Source: an uncultured Alphaproteobacteria bacterium
GTDB taxonomy: Bacteria > Pseudomonadota > Alphaproteobacteria > RF32 > CAG-239
Length of the DNA stretch: 49,875 nucleotides
Direction: 5' to 3'
NCBI GenBank assembly: GCA_944390895.1
Contig: CALXRQ010000010.1
Coordinates: 1 to 49,875 of the forward strand
Shown here piece after piece: positions 30,688 through 40,064 of this stretch (positions are counted from its first letter, which is position 1; the number at the start of each line of letters is the position of its first letter). A model generated the notes under the pieces. It made no database searches, was not told where the DNA came from, and was given only the letters and a program-made list of their open reading frames with translations. The position numbers and the translations under genes were made by a program.

Positions 30688-33600
30688 TTAAACTTCTTCG
30701 TTCAACAATTCGACGTTCAAGCACAGAGATTTGATTTCCTTAACCAAAACGTTAAAGGACTCAGGAATTCCGGCTTCAAAACCGTCATCACCGCGAACGA
30801 TTGCTTCGTAGACTTTGGTACGGCCGTTAACATCGTCGGATTTAACCGTCAACATTTCCTGCAGCGTATAGGCAGCGCCGTAAGCCTGCAGAGCCCATAC
30901 CTCCATCTCGCCGAAGCGCTGACCGCCGAATTGAGCCTTACCGCCCAGAGGCTGCTGGGTAACCAGACTGTACGGACCGACGGAACGAGCGTGCATTTTC
31001 TCGTCGACAATGTGGTGAAGTTTAAGCATATAGATGATACCAACCGTAACCTTACGGTCAAATTTTTCACCGGTACGACCGTCATACAGGTCAATCTGAC
31101 CCGAAGTCGGCAAACCGGCCAGAGACAGCATTGAGTTGATGTCGTCACCCGAAGCGCCGTCAAATACCGGCGTTGCCATCGGTACACCGCGTTTCAGATT
31201 GGAAATCATCTCTTCCAACTCAGGCTCGCTCAAGGATTTAATGTCTTCCTTATACTGTTTCTCACCATAAACGGCTTTCAGTTCGTCATTAAGTTCCTTG
31301 ATGGATTTTTCGCCTCTCTTGTACTGTTCCATCATCTCGTTAAGTTTTTCGCCGAGAGCTTTCGCAGCCCAGCCGAGGTGGGTTTCCAAAATTTGTCCCA
31401 CGTTCATACGGGACGGAACACCGAGCGGGTTGAGCACGATGTCAACCGGAGTGCCGTCTTCCATATAGGGCATATCCTGCAGCGGCAGCACGCGGGAAAT
31501 CGTACCTTTGTTACCGTGGCGTCCGGCAATTTTATCACCGGTTTGGATCTTACGTTTGGTGGCAATGAAGACTTTAACCATCTTCAAAACGCCCGGCAGC
31601 AGATCATCGCCGCGCTGAACTTTCTCAACCTTGTTGTCGAAATGCTTTTGAATCTTTTCGATACGGGCGTCAAAAGCGGCAACCAATTCTTCAATCTTGG
31701 ACATGACGTCTTCGTCTTTAACGACAATCTTACGCCACTGCGAAGAAGGAACGGAATCCAAAACATCGGCCGTCAAAGTCGTGTTCTTGGAAATGCCTTT
31801 CGGCGCGTCAACCACAACATGGCCAAGCAGCATGGATTTCAGACGGTGCTCAAAGCTGGTGCGGATGATGTTGATTTCGTCATCGCGGTCTTTGGCCAGA
31901 GCCGAAATTTCTTCCTGCTCAATCGACAAAGCGCGTTCGTCTTTCTCAACGCCGCGGCGGGAGAAGACGTGAACATCAACCACAATACCCTCAATACCCG
32001 GCTGAACGCGCAGAGAAGTATCGCGGACGTCGCTGGCTTTTTCACCGAAGATGGCGCGCAGCAGTTTCTCTTCCGGCGTAACCGGAGATTCGCCCTTCGG
32101 CGTAACCTTACCGACCAGAATGTCGCCGGCCTTAACCTCGGCGCCGATATAAACGATACCGGCTTCGTCAAGGTTGCGCAAAGCCTCTTCGCCGACATTC
32201 GGAATATCGCGGGTGATTTCTTCCTGTCCGAGCTTGGTGTCGCGAGCCATAACTTCAAACTCTTCAATATGCAGAGAAGTGAAGACATCATCGCGGGAAA
32301 TGCGCTCGGAAAGCAGAATAGCATCCTCATAGTTCAAACCGTTCCAAGGCATGAAAGCAACCAGAACGTTCTTGCCCAGAGCCAGTTCGCCCATATCGGT
32401 GCAGGGACCGTCGGCCATAATGTCGCCGGCCTTAACCTTGTCGCCGACCTTAACCAGCGGAACCTGATTGATGCAGGTATTCTGGTTGGAGCGGCGGAAT
32501 TTCTGCAGCTTGTAAATATCAACGCCGGCATCGGTTACATTCTCGCCTTCGGAGGTAACCACGATGCGGGTTGCGTCAACCTGAGAAACAACACCGTCAC
32601 GTTTGGCAACCACGGTAGCGCCTGAATCTTTAGCCACGGTGCCTTCAACACCGGTACCGACCAGCGGAGCCTCGGAACGAAGCAAAGGAACGGCTTGGCG
32701 CTGCATGTTTGAACCCATCAATGCACGGTTCGCGTCATCGTTTTCCAAGAACGGAATCAATGCGGTAGCAACGGAAACCAGCTGTTTCGGCGATACGTCG
32801 ATAAAGTCAATTTCCTCGGGCTTTGCAAACTCAAATTCACCGGCTTTGCGGCAGGCGATCAGATCATTTTCAAAATGTCCGTCTTCTTTAACCTTGGCAT
32901 TAGCCTCGGCAATTTTGAACTTGCCTTCCTCATTGGCTGACAGATAAACGACTTCCTTGGTAACCACACCGTTGACAACCTTGCGGTACGGACATTCAAT
33001 GAAGCCGTATTTGTTAATGCGGGCATAGGTTGACAAGGAGTTGATCAGACCGATGTTCGGACCTTCAGGCGTTTCAATCGGGCAGATACGTCCGTAATGG
33101 GTCGGATGTACGTCTCGGACTTCAAATCCGGCGCGCTCACGGCTCAGACCGCCGGGGCCCAATGCGGACAAGCGGCGTTTGTGCGTAATTTCCGACAGCG
33201 GGTTGTTCTGATCCATAAACTGAGACAGCTGAGAAGAACCGAAGAACTCGCGAATGACCGAAGCAATCGGTTTGGCATTGACCAGATCCTGCGGTTTGAC
33301 ATTGTTCAAAACCTCTGAGGACATTCTTTCGCGAATGGCTCTTTCCATACGCAGCAGGCCCATGCGATACTGATTTTCCATCAGCTCGCCGACCGAACGT
33401 ACGCGGCGGTTGCCCAAGTGGTCAATATCATCAACTTCGCCTTTACCGTCACGGAGCTCGACCAAACGTTTGACAATGCGCAGAATATCGTCTTTGCGCA
33501 GAACGCGATAGGTATCCGGAGCTTCGTCAAAGGAAATGTCGAGAGCAACATTCATCTTGACGCGGCCGACCGAAGACAGGTCATAACGCTCGTTGTCAAA

Positions 33601-34860
33601 GAACAAGCCGTTAAACAACTGGTCTGCCGTTTCATATGTAGGAGGTTCGCCCGGGCGCATAACGCGGTAGATATCAAGCAAAGCCTCTTCACGGCAGGAG
33701 TTTTTGTCGGAAACCAATGTGTTTCTGATATAAGGTCCGACGTTAACGCCGTCAATAAACAGGGTCTTTACTTCGCTGATCTTGGCTTTGGTGATTTTTT
33801 CCAAAATTTCTTCGGTAATTTCGTCAGCCGCTTCGGCGATGATTTCGCCGGTCTTGGCTTCAACGACGTTTGCCGCCAAAAACTTGCCGAGCAGCTGATC
33901 GCCGGCAACCTTATAAAATTCAAGGCCGGCTTCCGCCAGTTTCTGAGCCGAACGCGGAGTCAGCTTTTTGCCCTGCTCCAGAACCACTTCGCCGGATTTG
34001 GCATTAACCAGATCAAAGTCAAATTTAACGCCCTTCATGCGGGAAGGTTCAAATTTGACCTTCCAGGCTTTCTTGTCGGCGGTATACGTGTCAACATCAT
34101 AAAAGTAAGAAAGAATTTCTTCCTTATCCATACCTTTGATTTCGGCCGGATCAATTTTCTTGCCTTCTTTGGCCAGCTTGGCGATTTTTTCTTCGGTTTC
34201 TTTAGAATACAAAGAATACAAAACCGAAGTAACCGGCAGCTTGCGACGGCGGTCAATACGGGCATAAATCAGGTCTTTGGCGTCAAACTCAAAGTCCAGC
34301 CAGGAACCGCGGTAAGGGATAATGCGGGCGGCAAACAGATATTTACCGGAAGCGACGGTTTTACCCTTGTCATGGTCAAAGAACACACCCGGGGATCTGT
34401 GCATCTGCGAAACGACGACACGCTCGGTACCGTTGCAGATGAAAGTACCTTTGTCCGTCATCAGCGGAATGTCGCCCATATAAACGTCCTGTTCTTTAAT
34501 GTCGTGGATGGACTTGGCGCCGGTGGCCTCGTCGGTATCCCAAACGACCAAACGCAGGGTAGCTTTAACCGGAGCGGCATAGGTCATGTCACGTTTGATA
34601 CATTCGTCAACGTCATACTTCGGCTCTTCGAGTTCATATTTTACAAACTCCAGTTCGCCGTTGCCGGAAAAGTCTTTAATGGGGAAAATTGATTTGAAAA
34701 CTTCTTCCAAACCGAACTCGCAGGGCTCGGAGCCCGGGGCTTGGATAAAGCTGTCATAAGAACCTTTTTGAATTTCGATTAAGCTCGGCATATCTGCAAC
34801 AGCATCGATTCTGCCGAAACTTCTTCTTACACGTTTTTTGCTCGTATAAGATTTCAACAT
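30688..34860 (-). CDS. rpoB: RNA polymerase beta subunit
   Basis: The 1390-residue subunit is full length. The rifampicin pocket reads [20 protein letters not shown] followed by [10 protein letters not shown], with the aspartate, histidine and serine that are commonly changed in resistant strains in their sensitive form. The C-terminal [19 protein letters not shown] region is intact. It has its own upstream region with a candidate promoter, because the two lipoprotein genes and a terminator separate it from rplL. Confidence 0.99.
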   Translation of the reverse strand: MLKSYTSKKRVRRSFGRIDAVADMPSLIEIQKGSYDSFIQAPGSEPCEFGLEEVFKSIFPIKDFSGNGELEFVKYELEEPKYDVDECIKRDMTYAAPVKATLRLVVWDTDEATGAKSIHDIKEQDVYMGDIPLMTDKGTFICNGTERVVVSQMHRSPGVFFDHDKGKTVASGKYLFAARIIPYRGSWLDFEFDAKDLIYARIDRRRKLPVTSVLYSLYSKETEEKIAKLAKEGKKIDPAEIKGMDKEEILSYFYDVDTYTADKKAWKVKFEPSRMKGVKFDFDLVNAKSGEVVLEQGKKLTPRSAQKLAEAGLEFYKVAGDQLLGKFLAANVVEAKTGEIIAEAADEITEEILEKITKAKISEVKTLFIDGVNVGPYIRNTLVSDKNSCREEALLDIYRVMRPGEPPTYETADQLFNGLFFDNERYDLSSVGRVKMNVALDISFDEAPDTYRVLRKDDILRIVKRLVELRDGKGEVDDIDHLGNRRVRSVGELMENQYRMGLLRMERAIRERMSSEVLNNVKPQDLVNAKPIASVIREFFGSSQLSQFMDQNNPLSEITHKRRLSALGPGGLSRERAGFEVRDVHPTHYGRICPIETPEGPNIGLINSLSTYARINKYGFIECPYRKVVNGVVTKEVVYLSANEEGKFKIAEANAKVKEDGHFENDLIACRKAGEFEFAKPEEIDFIDVSPKQLVSVATALIPFLENDDANRALMGSNMQRQAVPLLRSEAPLVGTGVEGTVAKDSGATVVAKRDGVVSQVDATRIVVTSEGENVTDAGVDIYKLQKFRRSNQNTCINQVPLVKVGDKVKAGDIMADGPCTDMGELALGKNVLVAFMPWNGLNYEDAILLSERISRDDVFTSLHIEEFEVMARDTKLGQEEITRDIPNVGEEALRNLDEAGIVYIGAEVKAGDILVGKVTPKGESPVTPEEKLLRAIFGEKASDVRDTSLRVQPGIEGIVVDVHVFSRRGVEKDERALSIEQEEISALAKDRDDEINIIRTSFEHRLKSMLLGHVVVDAPKGISKNTTLTADVLDSVPSSQWRKIVVKDEDVMSKIEELVAAFDARIEKIQKHFDNKVEKVQRGDDLLPGVLKMVKVFIATKRKIQTGDKIAGRHGNKGTISRVLPLQDMPYMEDGTPVDIVLNPLGVPSRMNVGQILETHLGWAAKALGEKLNEMMEQYKRGEKSIKELNDELKAVYGEKQYKEDIKSLSEPELEEMISNLKRGVPMATPVFDGASGDDINSMLSLAGLPTSGQIDLYDGRTGEKFDRKVTVGIIYMLKLHHIVDEKMHARSVGPYSLVTQQPLGGKAQFGGQRFGEMEVWALQAYGAAYTLQEMLTVKSDDVNGRTKVYEAIVRGDDGFEAGIPESFNVLVKEIKSLCLNVELLNEEV

Positions 34861-34882
34861 TGTGCTTTTATCCTTAGGTTAT

Positions 34883-35161
34883 GATTCTGCGACAATACCA
34901 GCGGAACAAACCGCATCCCGACCGCAGAAGGTTATGTAAAAAAATCGATTTTTAGGGATGTGAAACGCGCCAAACCCTCGAATGAAAATTCACTTGAACG
35001 CGATTCGCAAAATAATAAATTTTAAATTCGTCTACTTTTATACCCTTGAGTCTAAAATTGCAACAATTATTCGCTTATCCGAGTCAAGAATTTTATCTTT
35101 TTTGCACAACAAAATTTTTCAAAAGAGTCTAAAAGACTCACTTTCCGCTTTTAGGCGATTC
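34883..35161. other. Cluster of seven GANTC sites upstream of rpoB
   Basis: The 447-base gap between rpoB and the first lipoprotein gene has no supported gene. It contains GANTC at 34883, 35002, 35048, 35081, 35125, 35135 and 35157. The site at 35048 lies inside the spacer of the candidate rpoB promoter. Confidence 0.6.
35037..35066 (-). promoter_or_regulatory. Candidate rpoBC promoter
   Basis: On the minus strand TTGTTG (35066-35061) and TATAAA (35042-35037) are 18 bases apart, leaving a leader of about 170 bases before rpoB. A GACTC site lies in the spacer. Other -35 choices (TTGCAA at 15 bases) overlap it. Confidence 0.5.
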
Positions 35162-35307
35162 GTTTTCAGGTTCGAAACTCCGCCCTTGCCAAAAGCAACC
35201 ATTTTTGTCGAAGAACTCACAAAATTTCTAATAAAAAAATAGAGATGGCATGATCACAATCTCTATTTTTATCCTTCTCAATTTTTCATTTTAGAGTAAA
35301 ATATATA

Positions 35308-35613
35308 TTATTGATAAGCACAACAATCATTACCCCTATATGACCATCTTTCAACTTTACCATCTTTAATCATATATTGCGTTGTACACCAATCTGTAAA
35401 ACAGCCATATTGAGTACAATACGTATTGCTTTCCCTATATTCTAAAGAACGTTTTTCAGGGGTATCATATACAGATGTTGGATTTCCAATATGCTCAATT
35501 AATTCATTTTCATCCATATCTAATCTTGAATTTAACAGATGCTTGTAATTAGCTTCCGTACAACAACTTGATAAAAACAACACCATTAAACTTAACGAAA
35601 ATATAATTTTCAT
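35308..35613 (-). CDS. Putative small lipoprotein, 101 aa
   Basis: The N terminus MKIIFSLSLMVLFLSSCC is a lipoprotein signal with lipobox LSSC. The mature part is cysteine-rich (YCTQYGCFTDWC, DCCAYQ). It contains MDENELIEHIGNPTSVYDTP, reminiscent of BamE/SmpA-like and related outer-membrane lipoprotein repeats in which a helix leads to a GxP turn; this is only a resemblance. It is 18 bases after the larger lipoprotein gene on the same strand, AT-rich, and lies between rplL and rpoB where no gene is usually found. Confidence 0.72.
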   Translation of the reverse strand: MKIIFSLSLMVLFLSSCCTEANYKHLLNSRLDMDENELIEHIGNPTSVYDTPEKRSLEYRESNTYCTQYGCFTDWCTTQYMIKDGKVERWSYRGNDCCAYQ

Positions 35614-35631
35614 TTGATTATTTCCTTTTTC

Positions 35632-36210
35632 TTATCCATTAGTTAAATTATTTGCTAACTCAACCTCAGTTAATGAAGAAGCAATTATTCTATTTAATTC
35701 TACTTTCTCCATCCCCGTTAAATTCATTAAAGCTTTCATATATTCAGGATTGCCAATTTTAATTTCAGCATAACTATATAATACATAATGCCGTATCCGA
35801 GAATCTTTGTTAAATTTTGCTTTTTCTGCAACATTCATTCCCTTTTTTTCCATGTTTATATAAATACCGTCTTGAGAATATTTCCACATAGCATTTGTAG
35901 CAAAATCAGTTGTTGAAGATGTCGGATATATAAATAAAACATTCGCCCAAAACACAGGATTTAATTTTGATTTATTTTGCATTATCGTATCTTCGTAACC
36001 TTTAGCTTTTGCAACGATATTCATCGGCCCACTATGCCTATCTATTTCAACAACACAAGGGGTTTTATTACAAACTAACGCACCATCAGCATATATTTGA
36101 ATTCTTTCTTTTACATTGGAATCAAAAGTTATTGACTGAGATGAACTGCTGAACATTGTACAACAAGCAGATAAAAGTAAGACACTAAAAAATGGAATAT
36201 ATTTCATCAT
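35632..36210 (-). CDS. Putative lipoprotein with PEGA-like N-domain, 192 aa
   Basis: MMKYIPFFSVLLLSACC is a lipoprotein signal (lipobox LSAC). Residues 25-80 contain IQIYADGALVCNKTPCVVEI followed by MNIVAKAKGYED, which resembles a PEGA-type surface domain. The remainder (about 85-192) is of unknown fold, with a short hydrophobic stretch NPVFWANVLFIYP. The GC content is clearly below that of the flanking ribosomal genes. It is directly downstream of a structured leader RNA with its own terminator, so expression is probably controlled by attenuation. Confidence 0.7.
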   Translation of the reverse strand: MMKYIPFFSVLLLSACCTMFSSSSQSITFDSNVKERIQIYADGALVCNKTPCVVEIDRHSGPMNIVAKAKGYEDTIMQNKSKLNPVFWANVLFIYPTSSTTDFATNAMWKYSQDGIYINMEKKGMNVAEKAKFNKDSRIRHYVLYSYAEIKIGNPEYMKALMNLTGMEKVELNRIIASSLTEVELANNLTNG

Positions 36211-36234
36211 ATTAAAACACCCCTATATAGTTGC

Positions 36235-36425
36235 AAAAAAACACCACCTTGATGAGAGGTGGTAGGAAGTTGAAACCTATTAATGGTAATAGTGTAGCGT
36301 ATTTGATATAAGTATATACCTTATTAACTACCTTCCTACCAAATAGGCAAAAAGGTAGTTTTACATCCGCCTTACGGACAACCATTAGAGGGTTTCAAAC
36401 CTCACATCAGTAATCAACTGATGCA
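36235..36425 (-). ncRNA. Structured leader RNA with terminator/antiterminator alternatives
   Basis: Transcribed leftwards, this leader ends in a hairpin (36257-36263 with 36243-36249) followed by seven T residues. Other perfect helices are 36405-36411/36417-36423; 36391-36398/36270-36277 continued by 36381-36387/36281-36287; and 36352-36360/36326-36334 capped by 36344-36347/36335-36338. The segment 36332-36340 can instead pair over nine bases with 36261-36269. That pairing destroys the terminator, the inner hairpin and the 15-bp helix. This two-state design is what a riboswitch or attenuator looks like. I cannot match it to a known class. Confidence 0.6.
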
Positions 36426-36430
36426 AAATT

Positions 36431-36459
36431 AGGTTATTTCACAAATTTGTAAAAGTCAA
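36431..36459 (-). promoter_or_regulatory. Promoter for the structured leader and lipoprotein genes
   Basis: On the minus strand TTGACT (36459-36454) and TAACCT (36436-36431) are 17 bases apart. Transcription would start at the first leader hairpin. Confidence 0.5.
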
Positions 36460-36518
36460 ATGTTATTCCCCCAATATGTCACTATGAATCTAATCTGAAT
36501 ACGCTCACGTTCCCATAT

Positions 36519-36552
36519 AAAAAAACCTCCCGCGGCAACGGGAGGTTTTTTA
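36519..36552. terminator. Terminator after rplL (bidirectional)
   Basis: AACCTCCCG (36524-36532) pairs with CGGGAGGTT (36539-36547), with T tracts on both strands. It separates the rplKAJL unit from the leader RNA, the lipoproteins and rpoBC. Confidence 0.9.
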
Positions 36553-36570
36553 TTTCATTCTGAAAAGAAA

Positions 36571-36942
36571 TTACTTCAGTTCAACTTTAGCACCAGCGGC
36601 TTCCAGTTTCTTCTTAATTTCTTCAGCTTCAGCCTTCGGAGCGCCTTCTTTAACAGTCTTCGGAGCACCGTCAACCAGATCTTTGGCTTCTTTCAGGCCC
36701 AACTGGGTGATAGCGCGGATTTCTTTAATGACGTTAATTTTGTTAGCGCCGGCTTCGGCCAAGATGACATCGAATTCATCTTTTTCTTCAGCAGCGGCAC
36801 CGGCAGCAGCACCACCGGCAGCAACAGCAACGGCAGCAGCGGCAGAAACGCCCCATTTTTCTTCTAACATTTTTGACAGATCAGCAGCTTCCATAACGGT
36901 CAAAGCTGACAATTCATCTACTAACTTGGCTAAATCGGCCAT
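36571..36942 (-). CDS. rplL: 50S ribosomal protein L7/L12
   Basis: The 123-residue stalk protein has the helical N-terminal dimerisation domain (residues 1-32, [20 protein letters not shown]). An alanine/glycine hinge (about 36-52) and the C-terminal factor-binding domain ([34 protein letters not shown]) follow. It recruits translational GTPases such as EF-G and EF-Tu. It lies 172 bases after rplJ, with a palindromic repeat in the gap, and is followed by a strong terminator. Confidence 0.98.
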   Translation of the reverse strand: MADLAKLVDELSALTVMEAADLSKMLEEKWGVSAAAAVAVAAGGAAAGAAAEEKDEFDVILAEAGANKINVIKEIRAITQLGLKEAKDLVDGAPKTVKEGAPKAEAEEIKKKLEAAGAKVELK

Positions 36943-37027
36943 ATTTTTTCTCCAATAAATTAAATTAAATCAAATTAAAAATCTTATTACTCATTCGCTT
37001 ACCATTTTTTATTTTTAGGACAGTTAG

Positions 37028-37089
37028 TACGCCGTTAGTTTTGAGCGAAGTGTACAACAAAAGGTACATGAACGAAAAACTAACAAGTA
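37028..37089. repeat. Palindromic repeat, copy 1 (rplJ-rplL gap)
   Basis: This 62-base element has outer arms GTTAGTTTT/AAAAACTAAC and inner arms TGTAC/GTACA. It starts with TACGC and ends with ACAAGTA. It matches the copy at 37910-37972 along its whole length, so the two flank the rplJ leader and gene. Confidence 0.75.
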
Positions 37090-37114
37090 ATAACGACATA
37101 AAAATAAAAAATAA

Positions 37115-37597
37115 CTAAGCAGCTTCTTTTTCGCTGTAAGCCTTGGTAACTCTTGCCAGCTGAGCGGCAGGAGCCTGCAGCAAACCGATGATTTTGGCTC
37201 TGAGTTCGTCCATGGACGGAATAGAAGCCAGCTTTTTGATCTCTTCGACGGAGAGAACGCCGGTTCCCATAGCGCCGCCAACAACAATCAGCTTTTCATT
37301 GGTTTTAGCAAATTCGACACAAGCTTTGCAAGCTGAGATCGGATCAGAGGCGAATGCAATTGCAGTCGGACCTTTGAACAGATCAACCAGATTTTCAAAC
37401 TTAGTGCCTTTAAGAGCCAGACGAGTAATGCGATTCTTTGTAACTTTAAAGCCAGCGCCTGCTTTTCTGACATTATTACGCAATTCTGAAACTTCCGCAA
37501 CCGTCAAACCTTTGTAATGAGAGACGACAACGATTTCAGCATTCGTAAACAGTTCATTCAGTTCGCTGAGCAATTGTGCTTTTTCTTCGCGATTCAC
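37115..37597 (-). CDS. rplJ: 50S ribosomal protein L10
   Basis: The 160-residue protein (start MNREEKAQLLSELNELFTNA, core VVSHYKGLTVAEVSELRNN) anchors the L7/L12 stalk to 23S rRNA. Start is GTG at 37597 with GGAGA six bases upstream. The long 404-base leader before it contains the expected autoregulatory L10 binding structure. Palindromic repeats lie on both sides of the gene plus its leader. Confidence 0.97.
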   Translation of the reverse strand: MNREEKAQLLSELNELFTNAEIVVVSHYKGLTVAEVSELRNNVRKAGAGFKVTKNRITRLALKGTKFENLVDLFKGPTAIAFASDPISACKACVEFAKTNEKLIVVGGAMGTGVLSVEEIKKLASIPSMDELRAKIIGLLQAPAAQLARVTKAYSEKEAA

Positions 37598-37604
37598 TTA
37601 TTGT

Positions 37605-37905
37605 CTCCAAATAAACATCATTTTCATGATGCATTTCAACACTTTCCGCAATCAAAGAAAAAACAGATTACTCTGTCCCTCTGATCACGGGACCTAATCT
37701 GTCCAGGAGAAAAAAGATATAAATATTCTCTACTCCCGTCTATGCAGGATATTTAGGACTTCCCGAACATCTGAAGTTCGTTTGGTCACCTGCAGTCTTG
37801 GACAGTTTTCAAGAGGGTTGATACAATCTCTGCTCTTGAGAGCGGGTGGTGATAAGTTCACCACCCAAAACTTAAAATATGGAGCAATGGTTTTGATAAG
37901 AGGTC
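37605..37905 (-). promoter_or_regulatory. Probable L10 leader (autoregulatory RNA) upstream of rplJ
   Basis: The rplA-rplJ gap is 404 bases without a gene and full of helices. CAGATTA (37664-37670) pairs with TAATCTG (37695-37701), with GTCCC/GGGAC inside (37675-37679, 37689-37693) and an asymmetric internal loop. This matches the kink-turn-like L10(L12)4 site known in other bacteria. Further helices are 37809-37815/37833-37839 and 37844-37851/37859-37866. Assignment rests on position and shape. Confidence 0.65.
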
Positions 37906-37909
37906 TTGC

Positions 37910-37972
37910 TACGCAGTAAGTTTTGAGCGACATGTACACTAAAAAAGTACATAAGCGATAAACTTACAAGTA
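37910..37972. repeat. Palindromic repeat, copy 2 (rplA-rplJ gap)
   Basis: Outer arms GTAAGTTT/AAACTTAC and inner arms ATGTAC/GTACAT are perfect. Between them each arm contains AGCGA in the same direction, so the internal loop is not self-complementary. The same layout is seen in copy 1 (37028-37089). Confidence 0.75.
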
Positions 37973-38001
37973 TGAAGGCCTCTTTGCAAAGCCCCAAAAA
38001 A

Positions 38002-38685
38002 CTACAAAGCCGATACATCAACTTTTATGCCGACACCCATCGTGCTGCTCAAAGACACTTTCTTCATATAAGTACCTTTGGCGCCGGCCGGTTTGGCCTT
38101 GATGATGGCGTCGATAAAGGTTTTGGCATTGTCATAGATCTGCTCTTCGCTGAAAGAAGCCTTGGCAATACCGGCATGAACAATACCGTTTTTCTCAACG
38201 CGGTACTGAACTTCACCGGCCTTGGCTTTCTGAACGGCATTGGCAACATCCATGGTAACCGTACCCAATTTCGGGTTCGGCATCAAGCCTTTCGGACCCA
38301 GAACGCGGGCAACTTTACCGGCCATACCCATCATATCCGGGGTTGCTATGCAGCGGTCAAAATCAACCTTGCCCGACAAAATGGAATCAATCAGGCTTTC
38401 GGCACCGACAATATCGGCACCGGCAGCTTTGGCTTCGTCGGCTTTTTCGCCCTGAGCCAAAACCGCAACGCGGATTTTCTTACCGTTGCCGTGCGGCAGA
38501 GAGCATACGCCTCTGACCATCTGGTCGGCATGCTTCGGATCAACGCCCAGATTAATGGCGACATCAATGGTTTCGTCAAATTTGGCGGTAGCGTTTTCTT
38601 TAACGATTTTAACAGCTTCTTTCAGGGCATAAGCCTGATCTTTGTTAACTGTCTTATATGCATTTACGATTCTTTTTCCCTGCAT
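38002..38685 (-). CDS. rplA: 50S ribosomal protein L1
   Basis: The 227-residue protein starts [20 protein letters not shown] and contains the L1 signature region around [20 protein letters not shown] and [11 protein letters not shown]1 forms the mobile stalk near the E site and represses the rplKA mRNA. It lies four bases after rplK. It is followed by the long rplJ leader. Confidence 0.98.
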   Translation of the reverse strand: MQGKRIVNAYKTVNKDQAYALKEAVKIVKENATAKFDETIDVAINLGVDPKHADQMVRGVCSLPHGNGKKIRVAVLAQGEKADEAKAAGADIVGAESLIDSILSGKVDFDRCIATPDMMGMAGKVARVLGPKGLMPNPKLGTVTMDVANAVQKAKAGEVQYRVEKNGIVHAGIAKASFSEEQIYDNAKTFIDAIIKAKPAGAKGTYMKKVSLSSTMGVGIKVDVSAL

Positions 38686-38689
38686 CGTC

Positions 38690-39127
38690 CTACTCCACTA
38701 CCTTAATGCCCATAGAATATGCCTGGCCTTTGACCATGTTCATAGCGGCCTCGACGGTCGCGCAGTTAAGATCCGGCAATTTGGCTTCGGCAATTTCCTT
38801 AACCTGAGCCATCGTAATCTGGCCGGCAACCACCTTGGTCGGTTCTTTGGAACCGCTCTTAACGTTGGCAGCCTTCTTAATATAATAGCTGACCGGCGGA
38901 AGTTTGGTTACGAAGGTAAAAGATTTGTCTTCAAAAGCCGTAATAACGACCGGAACGGGAATACCCGGTTCCATTTTCTGGGTAGCAGCATTAAACTGTT
39001 TGCAGAAATCCATAATGTTCAAGCCTTTTTGGCCGAGAGCCGGACCAACCGGAGGAGAAGGGTTAGCTTTGCCTGCCGGAATTTGAAGCTTGATCAAACC
39101 TAAAATTTTCTTTTTAGACTTAGCCAT
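38690..39127 (-). CDS. rplK: 50S ribosomal protein L11
   Basis: The start is the ATG at 39127 ([20 protein letters not shown]), with GAGG seven bases upstream; the longer frame adds a non-conserved extension over the leader. The 145-residue protein has the [20 protein letters not shown] region and forms part of the GTPase-associated centre and stringent response sensing. It is separated from nusG, its usual upstream neighbour, by 2.3 kb holding two plus-strand genes. Confidence 0.97.
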   Translation of the reverse strand: MAKSKKKILGLIKLQIPAGKANPSPPVGPALGQKGLNIMDFCKQFNAATQKMEPGIPVPVVITAFEDKSFTFVTKLPPVSYYIKKAANVKSGSKEPTKVVAGQITMAQVKEIAEAKLPDLNCATVEAAMNMVKGQAYSMGIKVVE

Positions 39128-39149
39128 TTTATACCTCAATTTTCGGGTT

Positions 39150-39179
39150 CGTGGTCCAGACCATGGCTGGTCTCCCACG
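39150..39179 (-). promoter_or_regulatory. Probable L1-binding leader hairpin of rplKA
   Basis: On the minus strand CGTGG...CCACG encloses AGACCA/TGGTCT with a four-base loop and GGGAG/GGA flanks. This resembles the L1 site of 23S rRNA mimicked in rplKA leaders, 23 bases upstream of rplK. L1 would repress its own operon here. Confidence 0.6.
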
Positions 39180-39201
39180 AAATTATGTTAACAAAATTTA
39201 C

Positions 39202-39318
39202 GATTCGCTCTCCCAAAGATATAAAAATCCTTTTCGAGAGTCGCCTTTGTATACCACAACAAATTCATTTTGCAACTACTTTTTACAAAAAATTTACGAC
39301 AACGCCCTGATTCGATTC
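39202..39318. other. GANTC sites upstream of rplK
   Basis: The 362-base gap between rplK and the divergent 154-residue protein gene contains GANTC at 39202, 39238, 39309 and 39314, two divergent promoters and the L1 leader hairpin. No gene is supported. Confidence 0.5.
39248..39275 (-). promoter_or_regulatory. Probable rplKA promoter
   Basis: On the minus strand TTGCAA (39275-39270) and TATACA (39253-39248) are 16 bases apart, about 120 bases before rplK and upstream of the leader hairpin. A GAGTC site lies next to the -10 box. Confidence 0.6.
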
Positions 39319-39354
39319 AGAAAAAAACAGCGCATCATTTTTTGTCTAAAATTG

Positions 39355-39383
39355 TTGATTTACACAAACAGATATGCTATAAA
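39355..39383 (+). promoter_or_regulatory. Promoter of the 154-residue protein gene
   Basis: TTGATT (39355-39360) and TATAAA (39378-39383) are 17 bases apart. It diverges from the rplKA promoter. Confidence 0.55.
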
Positions 39384-39489
39384 GAAAGTAATAAACAATT
39401 ATTATGGATTAAGCTTGTGCCCGGTTAACCCGGTTTCTGTAATAATTATCTCGACAAACCGGAATATTAACCCTTAAAAAAATAATGTT

Positions 39490-39954
39490 ATGAGAGCCGA
39501 GGAACTTCTCTATATCATAGGTTTTGATGCAGAGAAAAGCTATAACGCTGTCGTAAAAAGAGTAAAAGACAATCAGGTTGTCTTTGAAGTAAAAAACCGA
39601 AGAGGAGCAGTTTTCCCCGCCGTTTATCACGTGCTCGGCGGCAACATCAATCCTCATCAGATCTTCAGACGCAACGAAATTGTCGAAGTCGAGCTGAAAG
39701 GCGTCAACCGCAAAAACATTCTTTCCGTGGTTCCGCTTTATCTGCCCACAGACTTGTTCATCATGGAAAACCCCGTCGGTTCTGTCGTTGACGGAACAAT
39801 TGACCAAATCCGGGGAGAAAACATGAGAATATACCTCCGGCCCAACGTATTTGCCTTTGCCAAGCGCTGCAAACACGCCCGCACCGGCCTCTCGGTCAAA
39901 GTAAAATTATCAGGTTACAAAGCCATAAAGGTCATCTGCGGCTTTGTCGTCTGA
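39490..39954 (+). CDS. Uncharacterised 154-aa protein, possible tandem OB/S1-like domains
   Basis: No family is recognised with confidence. Two similar beta-rich halves are seen. Residues 15-75 contain AVVKRVKDNQVVFEVKNRRG and an EIVEVELKGVNRKN end; residues 98-154 contain GTIDQIRGENMRIYLRPNVF and a GLSVKVKLSGYKAIKV end. Both have the VxGxV...G..VxVKV rhythm of S1/OB RNA-binding folds, so nucleic-acid binding is a guess. The ATG at 39490 lacks a clear ribosome binding site. It diverges from rplK and ends in a terminator. Confidence 0.68.
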   Translation: MRAEELLYIIGFDAEKSYNAVVKRVKDNQVVFEVKNRRGAVFPAVYHVLGGNINPHQIFRRNEIVEVELKGVNRKNILSVVPLYLPTDLFIMENPVGSVVDGTIDQIRGENMRIYLRPNVFAFAKRCKHARTGLSVKVKLSGYKAIKVICGFVV

Positions 39955-39970
39955 ACAGTAAATAACCCAT

Positions 39971-40002
39971 AGCCCCGACCGCAAGGACGGGGCTTAATTT
40001 TT
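39971..40002 (+). terminator. Intrinsic terminator
   Basis: AGCCCCG (39971-39977) pairs with CGGGGCT (39988-39994), with CC/GG inside around GCAA, and is followed by TTAATTTTTA. Confidence 0.82.
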
Positions 40003-40064
40003 ATAGACACCGCAATTATATTTTGTTATGATTGGTTCCATCCAAATTTTCGGGGAGAAGGTCC

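Noticed and set aside
36243-36423. Type III toxin-antitoxin repeat RNA or CRISPR in the rplL-lipoprotein gap
   Set aside because: There are no regularly spaced direct repeats, only inverted repeats, and no toxin-like gene follows.
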